Shown: positions 50,917 to 58,700 of the stretch, in pieces | Position numbering within the stretch: position 1 is the first letter of the stretch | Layout: every line of letters starts with the position of its first letter | Assembly: GCF_014646575.1 (NCBI RefSeq) | Contig: NZ_BMNN01000003.1 | Location: 25,030 to 89,029, forward strand | Source of the DNA: Halopseudomonas pertucinogena | GTDB lineage: Bacteria; Pseudomonadota; Gammaproteobacteria; Pseudomonadales; Pseudomonadaceae | Direction: 5' to 3' | DNA length: 64,000 bases | Position numbers and translations under genes: made by a program | Notes under the pieces: generated by a model | Told to the model about the DNA's origin: nothing | Databases searched by the model: none | Seen by the model: only the letters and a program-made list of their open reading frames with translations

Positions 50917-53046
50917 CTACAAATACCGCCCCCACTGCAACCACGCCGCCCCCGGCGTCACCTCTCCCCCCACACCACCGCCACCCCCACCCCCGGTCAC
51001 CGGCACCAACCCACCCGACGGGTCATAGCGATCCCGGATCACCGCAGGCACCCGGAGATTGATCACCGTACTGGCACTCATCTGATTCACCACCGACCCA
51101 TTGTTACGCTGCGCCAGCGCCGATATATACCCATGCAGCCGCGCATTGCCCGCCGTACTGAACAGATTCCCCGCCCGCGTCACCCCAAACACCGTCCGCT
51201 GCACATCAATATCCCCACCGATATAAACACTCCGCGAGCAGCCATTGATATTCCCCAGCGGGCAGCTCCCCGCCATCAGCGCGTAATTGCCCAATCCCCC
51301 ATGGGCCAGATGGTTGTAACCCGACCGACAGAACTCCCGAGGCCGCAGGCGGTACGCCGCGTTGTTGCACACCCCCAGCGCCGTGTGCCCCTCCGCCGTA
51401 ATCCCGTGCGGCCCGGCATAGTTCAGCGCAAACACCGCACCGCCGGCGCTGCTCACCGTCAGGTTGCCGGTGGCGATGAAGGTATTCGTATAGGTGCCAT
51501 TTCCGATCACCAGGTCCCCGTCGAACAGCACCACCCCCGGCGCATGATGGTTGCCGTCCAGCGTCCAGGCTCCGCTGCGATAGGTCACCAGCGCCGCGCC
51601 GGCATGGGATCCATGCCCGGTCTGGGCAAGGCACTCGCCGGCCGTCTCATCCCGCCGCGACGGCGCGTTATTGTTGATGCACAGATACCCGGCCACGGTC
51701 CGGCTGGTCCAGTATGGATTGCCCGGATCGATGATATTGGCGGTGCGATAGAAATAGCCGTTACGCCGCACTTCCGCAGGATTGGCCGGGTCGTCCCAGT
51801 CACGAACGCCTTCCACCCCCTGCACTTTCACCCGCACCACTCCATTTACCCAGGAATAGATATAGTTGGCAGCCGAGCGGTAGGCGTTGGCATCGAACAC
51901 CTCAGGCTGCACTTCCACCGGCGGCACTGGCACCAACGGCACCGGAGCGGTCGAACGGGTCGCCACACCCCGACAGCTGGAGTTGTTGGTGAAATTGCCG
52001 CCATAGGTGGCCGAATTCCAGGTCGGCGAGCAGCCCACCATCAGCAGGTCGCCTTCGGCCTGCACTCGCCCGACACTGGCGGTGCTGTTGAACTCCACCG
52101 CACCCTTCGAATAGATGTTGGCGATGGTCGGGCTCGGCCGGGTACGCACACCGAAGCCAGGCGCCATCGAGCACCACTGCACCGCACCCGGCGCGCACTG
52201 CGCCACACCCGACGGCTTGTTCGCAAGCGCGCGGATGTCTCCATGCTTACCGCCGGCCACCTCCACCGAACCATTGGCGGTAATCAGATTGCTGTTGATG
52301 GTGTTGGCCAGACAGGCGTTGCGCGTGGCCTTGACCTCCTGCACGGTGAAACTGCCATTGCTCACCAGCACGTCACAGTTGGCGTGCATTTCACGGAAAT
52401 CGCTGGCCGAGCCACCGACAAACCGGATCGAACGGGTGGAGCGGATCACATCAATACCACCCGTGGACAACCCACCCATGCTCACCTCGCCATCCACGGT
52501 GATCTCGTAACTCTCCCCCGGGTCGGTCAGCACCTGCATCGAGCCGGTGATATTCAACCCATCCCGGAACACCACCACCTCTCGGCTCGGCGCCGGCGGC
52601 GCCCCCTCCCCTTCGCCCGGCGGCCGTATACGATAGACCGTCTCCAGGGTACTGGTGGCGGCCGCCCGCGAGCCCGCCGCCGAAGTGGCACGGATATGCA
52701 GCCGCAGGTCGACGCTGTCCGGCTGGCTGGCATCATATTCCGCCAGCGACAGTTCCACGCCCTCCAACCCCGACAGCTCCAGCGCCCCACTCTGACTGCG
52801 CAGTGCCTGATCCAGCGCCTGCCAATCGTCCGCCGACTGGACCACTTCCTGCAGATACCCCTGAAAGGCTTCCGCCGCCAGCCAGGCACGCTGCTGGGCC
52901 ATGGTCTGCGCATGCAGACTGACGGACATTTCCTGACTCGACCGCAGCTGGGATACCCCCACCAGCGTGGCTGAGGTCAGCGACAACCCGAGCAGCACCA
53001 CGGTCAATACCGTTGCGATCCCCCGTTGGCCTCTACGCATGTTCAC
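50917..53046 (-). CDS. Large PilX-like pilus assembly protein with long C-terminal region
   Basis: A 709-residue protein with a class III prepilin-like N-terminus (RRGQRG, then IATVLTVVLLGLSLTS) that lacks Glu5, followed by a PilX-type helical segment to about residue 130. The remaining 570 residues are Gly/Asn/Ser-rich beta-like sequence with scattered Cys and a poly-Gly stretch near the end (VTGGGGGGGVGGE). Ordinary PilX is about 170-200 residues. The extra part may be an adhesin or tip domain, and no PilY1 gene is present. GTG at 53046 or ATG at 53040. Last gene of the minor pilin operon. Confidence 0.8.
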   Translation of the reverse strand: MNMRRGQRGIATVLTVVLLGLSLTSATLVGVSQLRSSQEMSVSLHAQTMAQQRAWLAAEAFQGYLQEVVQSADDWQALDQALRSQSGALELSGLEGVELSLAEYDASQPDSVDLRLHIRATSAAGSRAAATSTLETVYRIRPPGEGEGAPPAPSREVVVFRDGLNITGSMQVLTDPGESYEITVDGEVSMGGLSTGGIDVIRSTRSIRFVGGSASDFREMHANCDVLVSNGSFTVQEVKATRNACLANTINSNLITANGSVEVAGGKHGDIRALANKPSGVAQCAPGAVQWCSMAPGFGVRTRPSPTIANIYSKGAVEFNSTASVGRVQAEGDLLMVGCSPTWNSATYGGNFTNNSSCRGVATRSTAPVPLVPVPPVEVQPEVFDANAYRSAANYIYSWVNGVVRVKVQGVEGVRDWDDPANPAEVRRNGYFYRTANIIDPGNPYWTSRTVAGYLCINNNAPSRRDETAGECLAQTGHGSHAGAALVTYRSGAWTLDGNHHAPGVVLFDGDLVIGNGTYTNTFIATGNLTVSSAGGAVFALNYAGPHGITAEGHTALGVCNNAAYRLRPREFCRSGYNHLAHGGLGNYALMAGSCPLGNINGCSRSVYIGGDIDVQRTVFGVTRAGNLFSTAGNARLHGYISALAQRNNGSVVNQMSASTVINLRVPAVIRDRYDPSGGLVPVTGGGGGGGVGGEVTPGAAWLQWGRYL

Positions 53047-53056
53047 GACCGGGCCC

Positions 53057-53722
53057 TCATCTGAAGTTGACCAGACAGGCGCTGCTCACCACGGGCACCG
53101 ACTCGGTACCCGCCGCATCAGCCCCCACCGGATGACGGGCATGCATGCGCGCCCGCAGCAGCCCCTCGCCCGCGACGCCCAGCGCCTGACAGGGCTCCTG
53201 CACCAGCTCCAGGGCGGTAAAGCCACCGTCCAGCGTGCCGGGATCAAACAACACACGCCGCTGCGCCACCGGCCAGGCCGCCCCGCTCAGCCCGCCACCG
53301 CACGCCTGCGGCGGAAGATATTCGAGCCCTCCGGCCGCCGTCACATGCAGCCCGGCACAGCGCAACGCACCATCATCAACCCGCCACAGCAGCACCGCGC
53401 CCGTCCCGCTGGCGGCGCAGCTGCCGCCGCGCAACTGACCACCGGGGGTACTGGCTGCGCAGATGCCGACATCCGTACCGGGCGCTGCGTCCTCGATACC
53501 GAACCCCGCCTCCTGCAGATAACCATGGGCCGCCAGCAACGCTGCCGACCTGTCGCCCGACAGCCGCGCATAGGCCGCCGACTCGGTGGTGGTATGCATG
53601 ACCGTCCGGTACAGCGCCATCATCCCCAGCACCGCCAACAGCGACACCAGCAGCCCGATCATCAGGCTGATCAGGGAAATACCCCGCTGCCGTGCAGCCC
53701 CTCGCCCACTCACAGGCATCAT
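53057..53722 (-). CDS. PilW-like minor pilin
   Basis: A 221-residue prepilin with cleavage site ARQRG before ISLISLMIGLLVSLLAVLG. The family position is usually G-F-S-L-V-E-L; here residue 5 of the mature protein is Ser instead of Glu. The C-terminal part, with several Cys, resembles PilW (DDGALRCAGLHV, VSSACLVNFR). It starts directly after pilV and ends 10 bases before the PilX-like gene. It should sit in the minor pilin complex at the pilus tip. Confidence 0.82.
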   Translation of the reverse strand: MMPVSGRGAARQRGISLISLMIGLLVSLLAVLGMMALYRTVMHTTTESAAYARLSGDRSAALLAAHGYLQEAGFGIEDAAPGTDVGICAASTPGGQLRGGSCAASGTGAVLLWRVDDGALRCAGLHVTAAGGLEYLPPQACGGGLSGAAWPVAQRRVLFDPGTLDGGFTALELVQEPCQALGVAGEGLLRARMHARHPVGADAAGTESVPVVSSACLVNFR

Positions 53723-54091
53723 TCAATACCCCAGCTCGAAACGGCCATCCCCGCCGACCAGCTGAGCCGGATCACTGGTCACCGACAGCCGCGCCGCCTC
53801 CACGCTCACCACCCGCTCCACGCCTCCTACCGAGATCCGCACGTTCACCGTCTCGCCCTGCCGCGCAAAGCCCATTTCGCTGCCCGCCACCGGCACCGAA
53901 CTCACGCCAGGCTCCGCCAGCATCGCCTCGCGCAGCCCGAGCAGCACCTGATTCTCGGTCGTGGCGTAACGCTGCACCGCCAGCGACTGCACCGTCACAT
54001 GGGCCAGCCCCAGCCCGGTGATGGCAATCAGCAAAACGCTGATCAACGCCTCCAGCAGAGAAATGCCCCGCTCACTGAAAGGTGTGGACAT
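53723..54091 (-). CDS. PilV-like minor pilin
   Basis: A 122-residue prepilin with a short leader (MSTPFSERG), then mature ISLLEALISVLLIAITGLGLA with the conserved Glu5. Its size and ALISVLL pattern match PilV/GspI proteins. It overlaps the upstream FimU/GspH-like gene by 20 bases and abuts pilW, so translation is probably coupled. Confidence 0.83.
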   Translation of the reverse strand: MSTPFSERGISLLEALISVLLIAITGLGLAHVTVQSLAVQRYATTENQVLLGLREAMLAEPGVSSVPVAGSEMGFARQGETVNVRISVGGVERVVSVEAARLSVTSDPAQLVGGDGRFELGY

Positions 54092-54509
54092 CGGTCATGC
54101 CTCCCTTGGCCAACTGCACCGACACCGGAGCAGCCAGCTGGCCACGGTTGTTCAACAGGATGGGAAAGGGTCCGGTCAGCGCCACGCCGCTGGGCAGCGT
54201 GCTGCGCCAGAGCGGGTCAGTACAGGGACCGGAGGGCAGCCGGCAGACACGCAATTGCCGGCTGGCAGCGTCATGCACGATGCGCGCCGCAGGGTCATCC
54301 CCCACCGCCCCGCCTTCATTGCGCAGGGCCACCGCCCGGGCATGGCCGAACGCCTGGTTGAGCTGGCCGGACGCCGCATGCAGATCCGAGCCCGCCCCCC
54401 AACTTGAAGTAAGCGGCGTAGCCGCCATTGCCAACAGCCCGACGATCAGCAACACAAGCGCCAGCTCGATGAGCGACAGCCCCAGCTGCCTGCGAGCCCG
54501 GATCACCAT
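54072..54509 (-). CDS. FimU/GspH-like minor pilin
   Basis: A 145-residue prepilin with leader MVIRARRQLG and mature LSLIELALVLLIVGLLAMAA (Glu5 present). It is followed by GQLNQAFGHARAVALRNEGG, the GspH/FimT domain that forms the pseudopilin head. In P. aeruginosa FimU primes pilus assembly with PilVWX. It overlaps the genes on both sides. Confidence 0.84.
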   Translation of the reverse strand: MVIRARRQLGLSLIELALVLLIVGLLAMAATPLTSSWGAGSDLHAASGQLNQAFGHARAVALRNEGGAVGDDPAARIVHDAASRQLRVCRLPSGPCTDPLWRSTLPSGVALTGPFPILLNNRGQLAAPVSVQLAKGGMTDVHTFQ

Positions 54510-54943
54510 GAGGTAAACCCGCAGCCCGCCGTCGCCGTGCGCTGGTTCTCACCGTCCAACGTCAGCACACAGCCGCTCAGGTTGCCGCTGCCGGTGGCCT
54601 GCAGCCGCCAGGGGTTGCCAGCAATATAGGAATGGGAAAAATCCCCCTGGGCAGGGCTCCACTGTGAGAAGGCCGCCTTCACCGCAGCCGTCCCGCTTAT
54701 GTTGGACGTCGGATAGGCCAGCGTACGCTGAAAGCGCGCCTCCACCGCCGCCGCCAGCCCCACCAGGTCCGCAGCCGCTGTCTTGGCCCGGCTCTTCTGT
54801 ATGTACCCCTGATAGGACGGCAGCGCAATCGCAGCCAGAATGCCGACAATGGCCAGCACCACCATCAGCTCCAGCAGCGTCAGCCCGCGCGAGCGCCCCG
54901 GCAAAGCTCGCCGCGACCGCAAACGCAGCGTTGATTGGGCCAT
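54503..54943 (-). CDS. PilE-like type IV pilin
   Basis: A 146-residue prepilin with a long basic leader (about 20 residues, ending SRG), then LTLLELMVVLAIVGILAAIALPSYQ, the classic class IVa N-terminal helix with Glu5 but Leu at position 1 rather than Phe. The C-terminal disulfide-bonded loop is suggested by GCVLTLDGE and AGCGF. First gene of the five-gene minor pilin operon. It could be PilE or a small pilin of another sub-type. Confidence 0.85.
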   Translation of the reverse strand: MAQSTLRLRSRRALPGRSRGLTLLELMVVLAIVGILAAIALPSYQGYIQKSRAKTAAADLVGLAAAVEARFQRTLAYPTSNISGTAAVKAAFSQWSPAQGDFSHSYIAGNPWRLQATGSGNLSGCVLTLDGENQRTATAGCGFTSW

Positions 54944-55060
54944 GACTCAGACTCCAGTACCAGCTAGAAAACAGCCGTCCCTGGGTGGAAATCCATGGTC
55001 GATGACAGGCTTGTTAATAAGCGCCGTCAGAGGTTGTGACAGCGGGAGGGGGGAAGAGTC

Positions 55061-55105
55061 TCAGGGAATTGCCGGGTCAGACGGTGCTTCATTTCGCTCC
55101 GTCAT
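55061..55105 (-). other. 14-codon open frame after the last immunity copy (possible decayed copy start)
   Basis: The last lipoprotein gene ends with the same AAGGAG motif that serves as ribosome binding site for the other copies. Ten bases on, an ATG opens a 14-codon frame, MTERNEAPSDPAIP, then stops. It may be a further effector or immunity start that has decayed, or chance. Similarity to the other leaders (MTDTTSGKGAEP) is weak. Confidence 0.3.
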
Positions 55106-55112
55106 TGGAAAG

Positions 55113-56003
55113 TCACTCCTTGCAGTTGGGATAGACGGTGCATTCTTTTCCGCCCATTGAGAAAGTTCTGAATGTCGGCGGGTTTCTGCACCACACCCAT
55201 GTGCCCTCGGGTGTTTCCTCCTCAGCACAAGGCTTCCATCCCTGCGGAAATTTAATCCAGGTTTCATCCATGGCGGGCTCTTCCTCCGGATTCACCCGCA
55301 GATCCAGCCGTACCGTCTTGCCTGCCAGCTCATCCCGCCCCAGCACCGCACCAACCGAACGACGCTTGGCAAAGTCCGGATCGAGTTGCCAGTGCTCGTC
55401 CGGCTCGGAGCAACTCAGCAGCTTGCTCAGTTCAAGTTGCAGCTTGCTGATCTGAAACAACCAGGTGCAATAGCCGCGGACCGTCAGACTACCGTCGCTG
55501 TTGAACGGCGGCGCTTGCTCCGGGCGGCTATCAACAATCGCAAGACCGCCATGGGCGGCATCATCCTGCCAACGTTGCTGGCCATAGCGACCAATAAACT
55601 GCAAAGCCACCCGCCGCAGCGTCCCGTTACACAACCCGATGTGGCAGGTCAGCGGAATATCCATGCTGAAGTCTGCGGGATGATCATGGTAGGGGGTCGT
55701 GTACTGGGTAATGAGTTCGCGGGTGACCTCTTCGCCCTGACCGATGCTGTATACCTGACAGCGCTCGGGGTTGTCCGGCGAGAAATAGGCAGTAGCCCGA
55801 ATCGAGAAATGCGCTGGCAACTCCCCTGTCAGGGTAAAGCGTTCACGCCCTTCCCTCTCGGTCAGGGACAACACTGCTTCCTTGGCCAGTGAGCCGGTCA
55901 GGGTGCAACCACCTAGGAAGGCCATGGACAACGACAGGATCAGCGGTTTCCCTTTGCGCAGCACTAATGGCTCAGCGCCCTTTCCGGAGGTCGTATCAGT
56001 CAT
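55113..56003 (-). CDS. Immunity-like lipoprotein, copy A (putative Tli)
   Basis: A 296-residue predicted lipoprotein. An 18-residue hydrophilic leader (MTDTTSGKGAEPLVLRKG) precedes a hydrophobic stretch and lipobox FLGGC. The body, with conserved Cys in ERCQVYSIG, GLCNGTL, GYCTWLF, LLSCSEPDEHW and the C-terminal ECTVYPNCKE, is shared with four other genes here. In Block 2 it carries ALQFIGRYGQQRW, in Block 3 ISKLQLELSKLL, and it has the EEETPEGTWVWC C-terminal type (as copy D). Position beside a T6SS lipase suggests a periplasmic immunity protein; this is inference. Confidence 0.82.
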   Translation of the reverse strand: MTDTTSGKGAEPLVLRKGKPLILSLSMAFLGGCTLTGSLAKEAVLSLTEREGRERFTLTGELPAHFSIRATAYFSPDNPERCQVYSIGQGEEVTRELITQYTTPYHDHPADFSMDIPLTCHIGLCNGTLRRVALQFIGRYGQQRWQDDAAHGGLAIVDSRPEQAPPFNSDGSLTVRGYCTWLFQISKLQLELSKLLSCSEPDEHWQLDPDFAKRRSVGAVLGRDELAGKTVRLDLRVNPEEEPAMDETWIKFPQGWKPCAEEETPEGTWVWCRNPPTFRTFSMGGKECTVYPNCKE

Positions 56004-56009
56004 CCCTGG

Positions 56010-56897
56010 TTACTCCTTGCAATTGGGATAGACGGTGCATTCCTGATCACCCATCCTGAATGTCTTGAACACTGGGGGAGACTGGCACCGCTCTGACGAC
56101 TCAGTGCCCTGACACGGTTTCCATCCTTTCTCGGTTTGTATCCACCTGCGATACATGGAAGGCTCTTCTTCCGGATTAACCCGCAGATCCAGCCGTACCG
56201 TCTTGCCCGCCAACTCATCGCGCCCCAGCACTGCACCGACCGAACGACGCTTGACAAAGTCCGGGTCGAGCTGCCAGTGCTCGTCCGGCTCGGAGCAACT
56301 GAGGAGCTTGCTTATCTGCCCTGACCAGGCTCTGGCCTTGCTCAGTTGAAACAACCAGGTGCAATAACCACGGACCGTCAGAGTACCGTCGCTGTCGAAC
56401 GGTGGCGCCTGTTCCGGACGGCTATCAACAATTGCAAGCCCGCCATGGGCGGCATCATCCTGCCAACGTTGCTGGCCATAGCGACCAATAAACTGCAAAG
56501 CCACCCGCCGCAGCGTCCCGTTACACAATCCGATGTGGTATGTCAGCGGAATATCCATGCTGAAGTCTGCGGGATGATCATGATAGGTGGTCGTGTACTG
56601 GGTGATGAGTTCCCGGGTCACCTCTCGCCCCTGGCCGATGCTGTATACCTGACAGCGCTCGGGGTTGTCCGGCGAGAAATAGGCGGTGGCCCGAATCGAG
56701 AAATGCGCAGGCAGCTCGCCAGCGAGAGTAAAGCGTTCACGCCCTTCCCGCTCGGTCAGGGACAGCACTGCTTCCTTGGCCAGTGAGATGGTCAAGGTGC
56801 AGCCACCGAGGAAGGTCATGAACACCGACAGGATCAGCAGTTTCCCTTTGCGGAGCACTAATGGCTCAACGCTCTTTCCGGATGTCGTATTAACCAT
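56010..56897 (-). CDS. Immunity-like lipoprotein, copy B (putative Tli)
   Basis: A 295-residue lipoprotein with leader MVNTTSGKSVEPLVLRKGK and lipobox FLGGC. Block 2 is as copies A and D (ALQFIGRYGQQRW), Block 3 is the longer LSKARAWSGQISKLL shared with C, and the C-terminal block GWKPCQGTESSERCQSPPV is shared with copy E. The leader closely matches the open frame before the lipase (MVNTTYGNVVEQL). The ATG at 56897 lies seven bases after the copy C stop and uses its terminal AAGGAG as ribosome binding site. Confidence 0.82.
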   Translation of the reverse strand: MVNTTSGKSVEPLVLRKGKLLILSVFMTFLGGCTLTISLAKEAVLSLTEREGRERFTLAGELPAHFSIRATAYFSPDNPERCQVYSIGQGREVTRELITQYTTTYHDHPADFSMDIPLTYHIGLCNGTLRRVALQFIGRYGQQRWQDDAAHGGLAIVDSRPEQAPPFDSDGTLTVRGYCTWLFQLSKARAWSGQISKLLSCSEPDEHWQLDPDFVKRRSVGAVLGRDELAGKTVRLDLRVNPEEEPSMYRRWIQTEKGWKPCQGTESSERCQSPPVFKTFRMGDQECTVYPNCKE

Positions 56898-56904
56898 CCT
56901 AGGG

Positions 56905-57795
56905 TTACTCCTTGCATTTGGGATAGACGGTGCATTCCTGATCACCCATCTTGAATGTCTTGAACACTGGGGGAGATTGACAACTTATCCAGCCTCCTTC
57001 CCGAGGTAAGCAAGGCTTCCAGCCTTCTGGAAACTTGATCCAGGTATTCCGGTAAGCCGGGGTTTCTTCCGGATTAACCCGCAGATCCAGCCGTACCGTC
57101 TTGCCTGCCAACTCATCCCGCCCCAGCACCGCACCAACCGAACGACGCTTGGCAAAGTCCGGATCAAGTTGCCAGTGCTCGTCCGGCTCGGAGCAACTGA
57201 GGAGCTTGCTTATCTGCCCTGACCAGGCTCTGGCCTTGCTCAGTTGAAACAACCAGGTGCAGTAGCCGCGGACCGTCAGAGTACCGTCGCTGTCGAACGA
57301 TGGCGCCTGTTCCGGACGGCTATCGACAATCGCAAGCCCGCCATGGCCAGCATGATGCTGCCAGCTCTGCTCTCCATAACGCCCTCTGATCAACAAGGCG
57401 ACTTGCTGCAGCGTCCCATTACACAACCCGATGTGGTAGGTCAGCGGAATAGCCAGGCTGAAGTCGGCCGGATGATCATGGTAGGTGGTCGTGTACTGGG
57501 TAATGAGTTCGCGGGTTACCTCTTCGCCCTGACCGATGCTGTATACCTGACAGCGCTCGGGGTTGTCCGGCGAGAAGTAGGCGGTCGCCTGAATCGAGAA
57601 ATGCGCAGGCAGCTCGCCAGCGAGAGTAAAGCGTTCACGCCCTTCCCGCTCGGTCAGGGACAGCACTGCTTCCTTGGCCAGTGAGCTGGTCAGGGTGCAG
57701 CCACCGAGGAAGGTCATGGACACCGACAGGATCAGCAGCTTCCCTTTGCGGAGCACTAATGGCTCAGCGCCCTTTCCGGAGGTCGTATCAGTCAT
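56905..57795 (-). CDS. Immunity-like lipoprotein, copy C (putative Tli)
   Basis: A 296-residue lipoprotein with leader MTDTTSGKGAEPLVLRKGK and lipobox FLGGC. Block 2 is the alternative ALLIRGRYGEQSWQHHA shared with copy E; Block 3 is LSKARAWSGQISKLL shared with B. Its C-terminal variable block (GWKPCLPREGGWISC) is unique in the array, and it ends CTVYPKCKE instead of NCKE. Six bases separate it from the copy D stop. Confidence 0.82.
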   Translation of the reverse strand: MTDTTSGKGAEPLVLRKGKLLILSVSMTFLGGCTLTSSLAKEAVLSLTEREGRERFTLAGELPAHFSIQATAYFSPDNPERCQVYSIGQGEEVTRELITQYTTTYHDHPADFSLAIPLTYHIGLCNGTLQQVALLIRGRYGEQSWQHHAGHGGLAIVDSRPEQAPSFDSDGTLTVRGYCTWLFQLSKARAWSGQISKLLSCSEPDEHWQLDPDFAKRRSVGAVLGRDELAGKTVRLDLRVNPEETPAYRNTWIKFPEGWKPCLPREGGWISCQSPPVFKTFKMGDQECTVYPKCKE

Positions 57796-57801
57796 CCCTG
57801 G

Positions 57802-58644
57802 TTACTCCTTGCAATTGGGATAGACGGTGCATTCTTTTCCATCCATTGAAAAAGTCCTGAATGTCGGCGGGTTTCTGCACCACACCCATGTGCCCTCGGG
57901 TGTTTCCTCCTCAGCACAAGGCTTCCATCCCTGCGGAAATTCAATCCACGTCTCGCGCATGGCAGGTCGCTCCTCCGGATTAACCCGCAGATCCAGCCGT
58001 ACCGTCTTGCCCGCCAACTCATCGCGCCCAAGCACTGCGCCAATCGAGCGACGCTTGGCAAAGTCCGGATCGAGTTGCCAGTGCTCGTCCGGCTCGGAAC
58101 AGCTGAGCAGTTTGCTCAGTTCAAGCTGCAGCTTGCTGATCTGGAACAACCAGGTGCAGTAGCCGCGGACCGTCAGAGTGCCGTCGCGGTCGAACGGTGG
58201 CGCCTGCGCCGGCCGGCTATCAACAATTGCAAGCCCGCCATAGGCGGCATCATCCTGCCAGCGTTGCTGGCCATAGCGACCAATAAACTGTAAAGCCACC
58301 CGCCGCAGCGTCCCGTTACACAACCCGATGTGGTAGGTCAGCGGAATATCCATGCTGAGGTCGGCCGGACGGTCATGGTAGGGGGTCGTGTATTGGGTAA
58401 TGAGTTCGCGGGTCACCTCTTCGCCTTGGCCGATGCTGTATACCTGACAGCGCTCAGGGTTGTCCGGAGAGAAATAGGCAGTAGCCCGAATCGAGAAGTG
58501 CGCTGGCAGCTCGCCAGCCAGGGTAAAGCGTTCACGCCCTTCCCGCTCGGTCAGGGACAGGACAGCTTCCTTGGCCAGTGAGCCGGTCAGGGTGCAGCCA
58601 CCGAGCAACGCCAGTGAGAGTGGGAGAATCAGTTTTCTTATCAT
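57802..58644 (-). CDS. Immunity-like lipoprotein, copy D (putative Tli)
   Basis: A 280-residue lipoprotein with the short signal peptide [17 protein letters not shown] and no N-terminal leader, as in copy E. Block 2 and Block 3 are as copy A, and its C-terminus (EEETPEGTWVWCRNPP) is nearly identical to A. It is the first copy after the lipase gene, 56 bases from its stop. The DNA just upstream is a fragment of the DUF4123 gene's 3' end, as expected if the gene was copied from the copy E position. Confidence 0.84.
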   Translation of the reverse strand: MIRKLILPLSLALLGGCTLTGSLAKEAVLSLTEREGRERFTLAGELPAHFSIRATAYFSPDNPERCQVYSIGQGEEVTRELITQYTTPYHDRPADLSMDIPLTYHIGLCNGTLRRVALQFIGRYGQQRWQDDAAYGGLAIVDSRPAQAPPFDRDGTLTVRGYCTWLFQISKLQLELSKLLSCSEPDEHWQLDPDFAKRRSIGAVLGRDELAGKTVRLDLRVNPEERPAMRETWIEFPQGWKPCAEEETPEGTWVWCRNPPTFRTFSMDGKECTVYPNCKE

Positions 58645-58679
58645 GATGTATGCCGTAGCAGGGCGACGACAGCCTGCCC
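58641..58679 (-). pseudogene. Duplicated 3' end of the DUF4123 gene upstream of copy D
   Basis: The 39 bases ending at the copy D start encode GQAVVALLRHTS and a stop. This matches the last codons of the real DUF4123 gene ([12 protein letters not shown], ending at 61703) at 34 of 39 bases, with the same ATGA overlap with the following lipoprotein start. The remnant marks a duplication junction between the lipase 3' end and the adaptor 3' end. Confidence 0.85.
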
Positions 58680-58700
58680 AATCAGGGCGTCAGCCGAAGC

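Noticed and set aside
55061..55105. Calling the 14-codon frame after copy A a sixth immunity copy
   Set aside because: Only the ribosome-binding context and the first residues are suggestive; no lipobox or body sequence follows, so it is listed only as a weak remnant.
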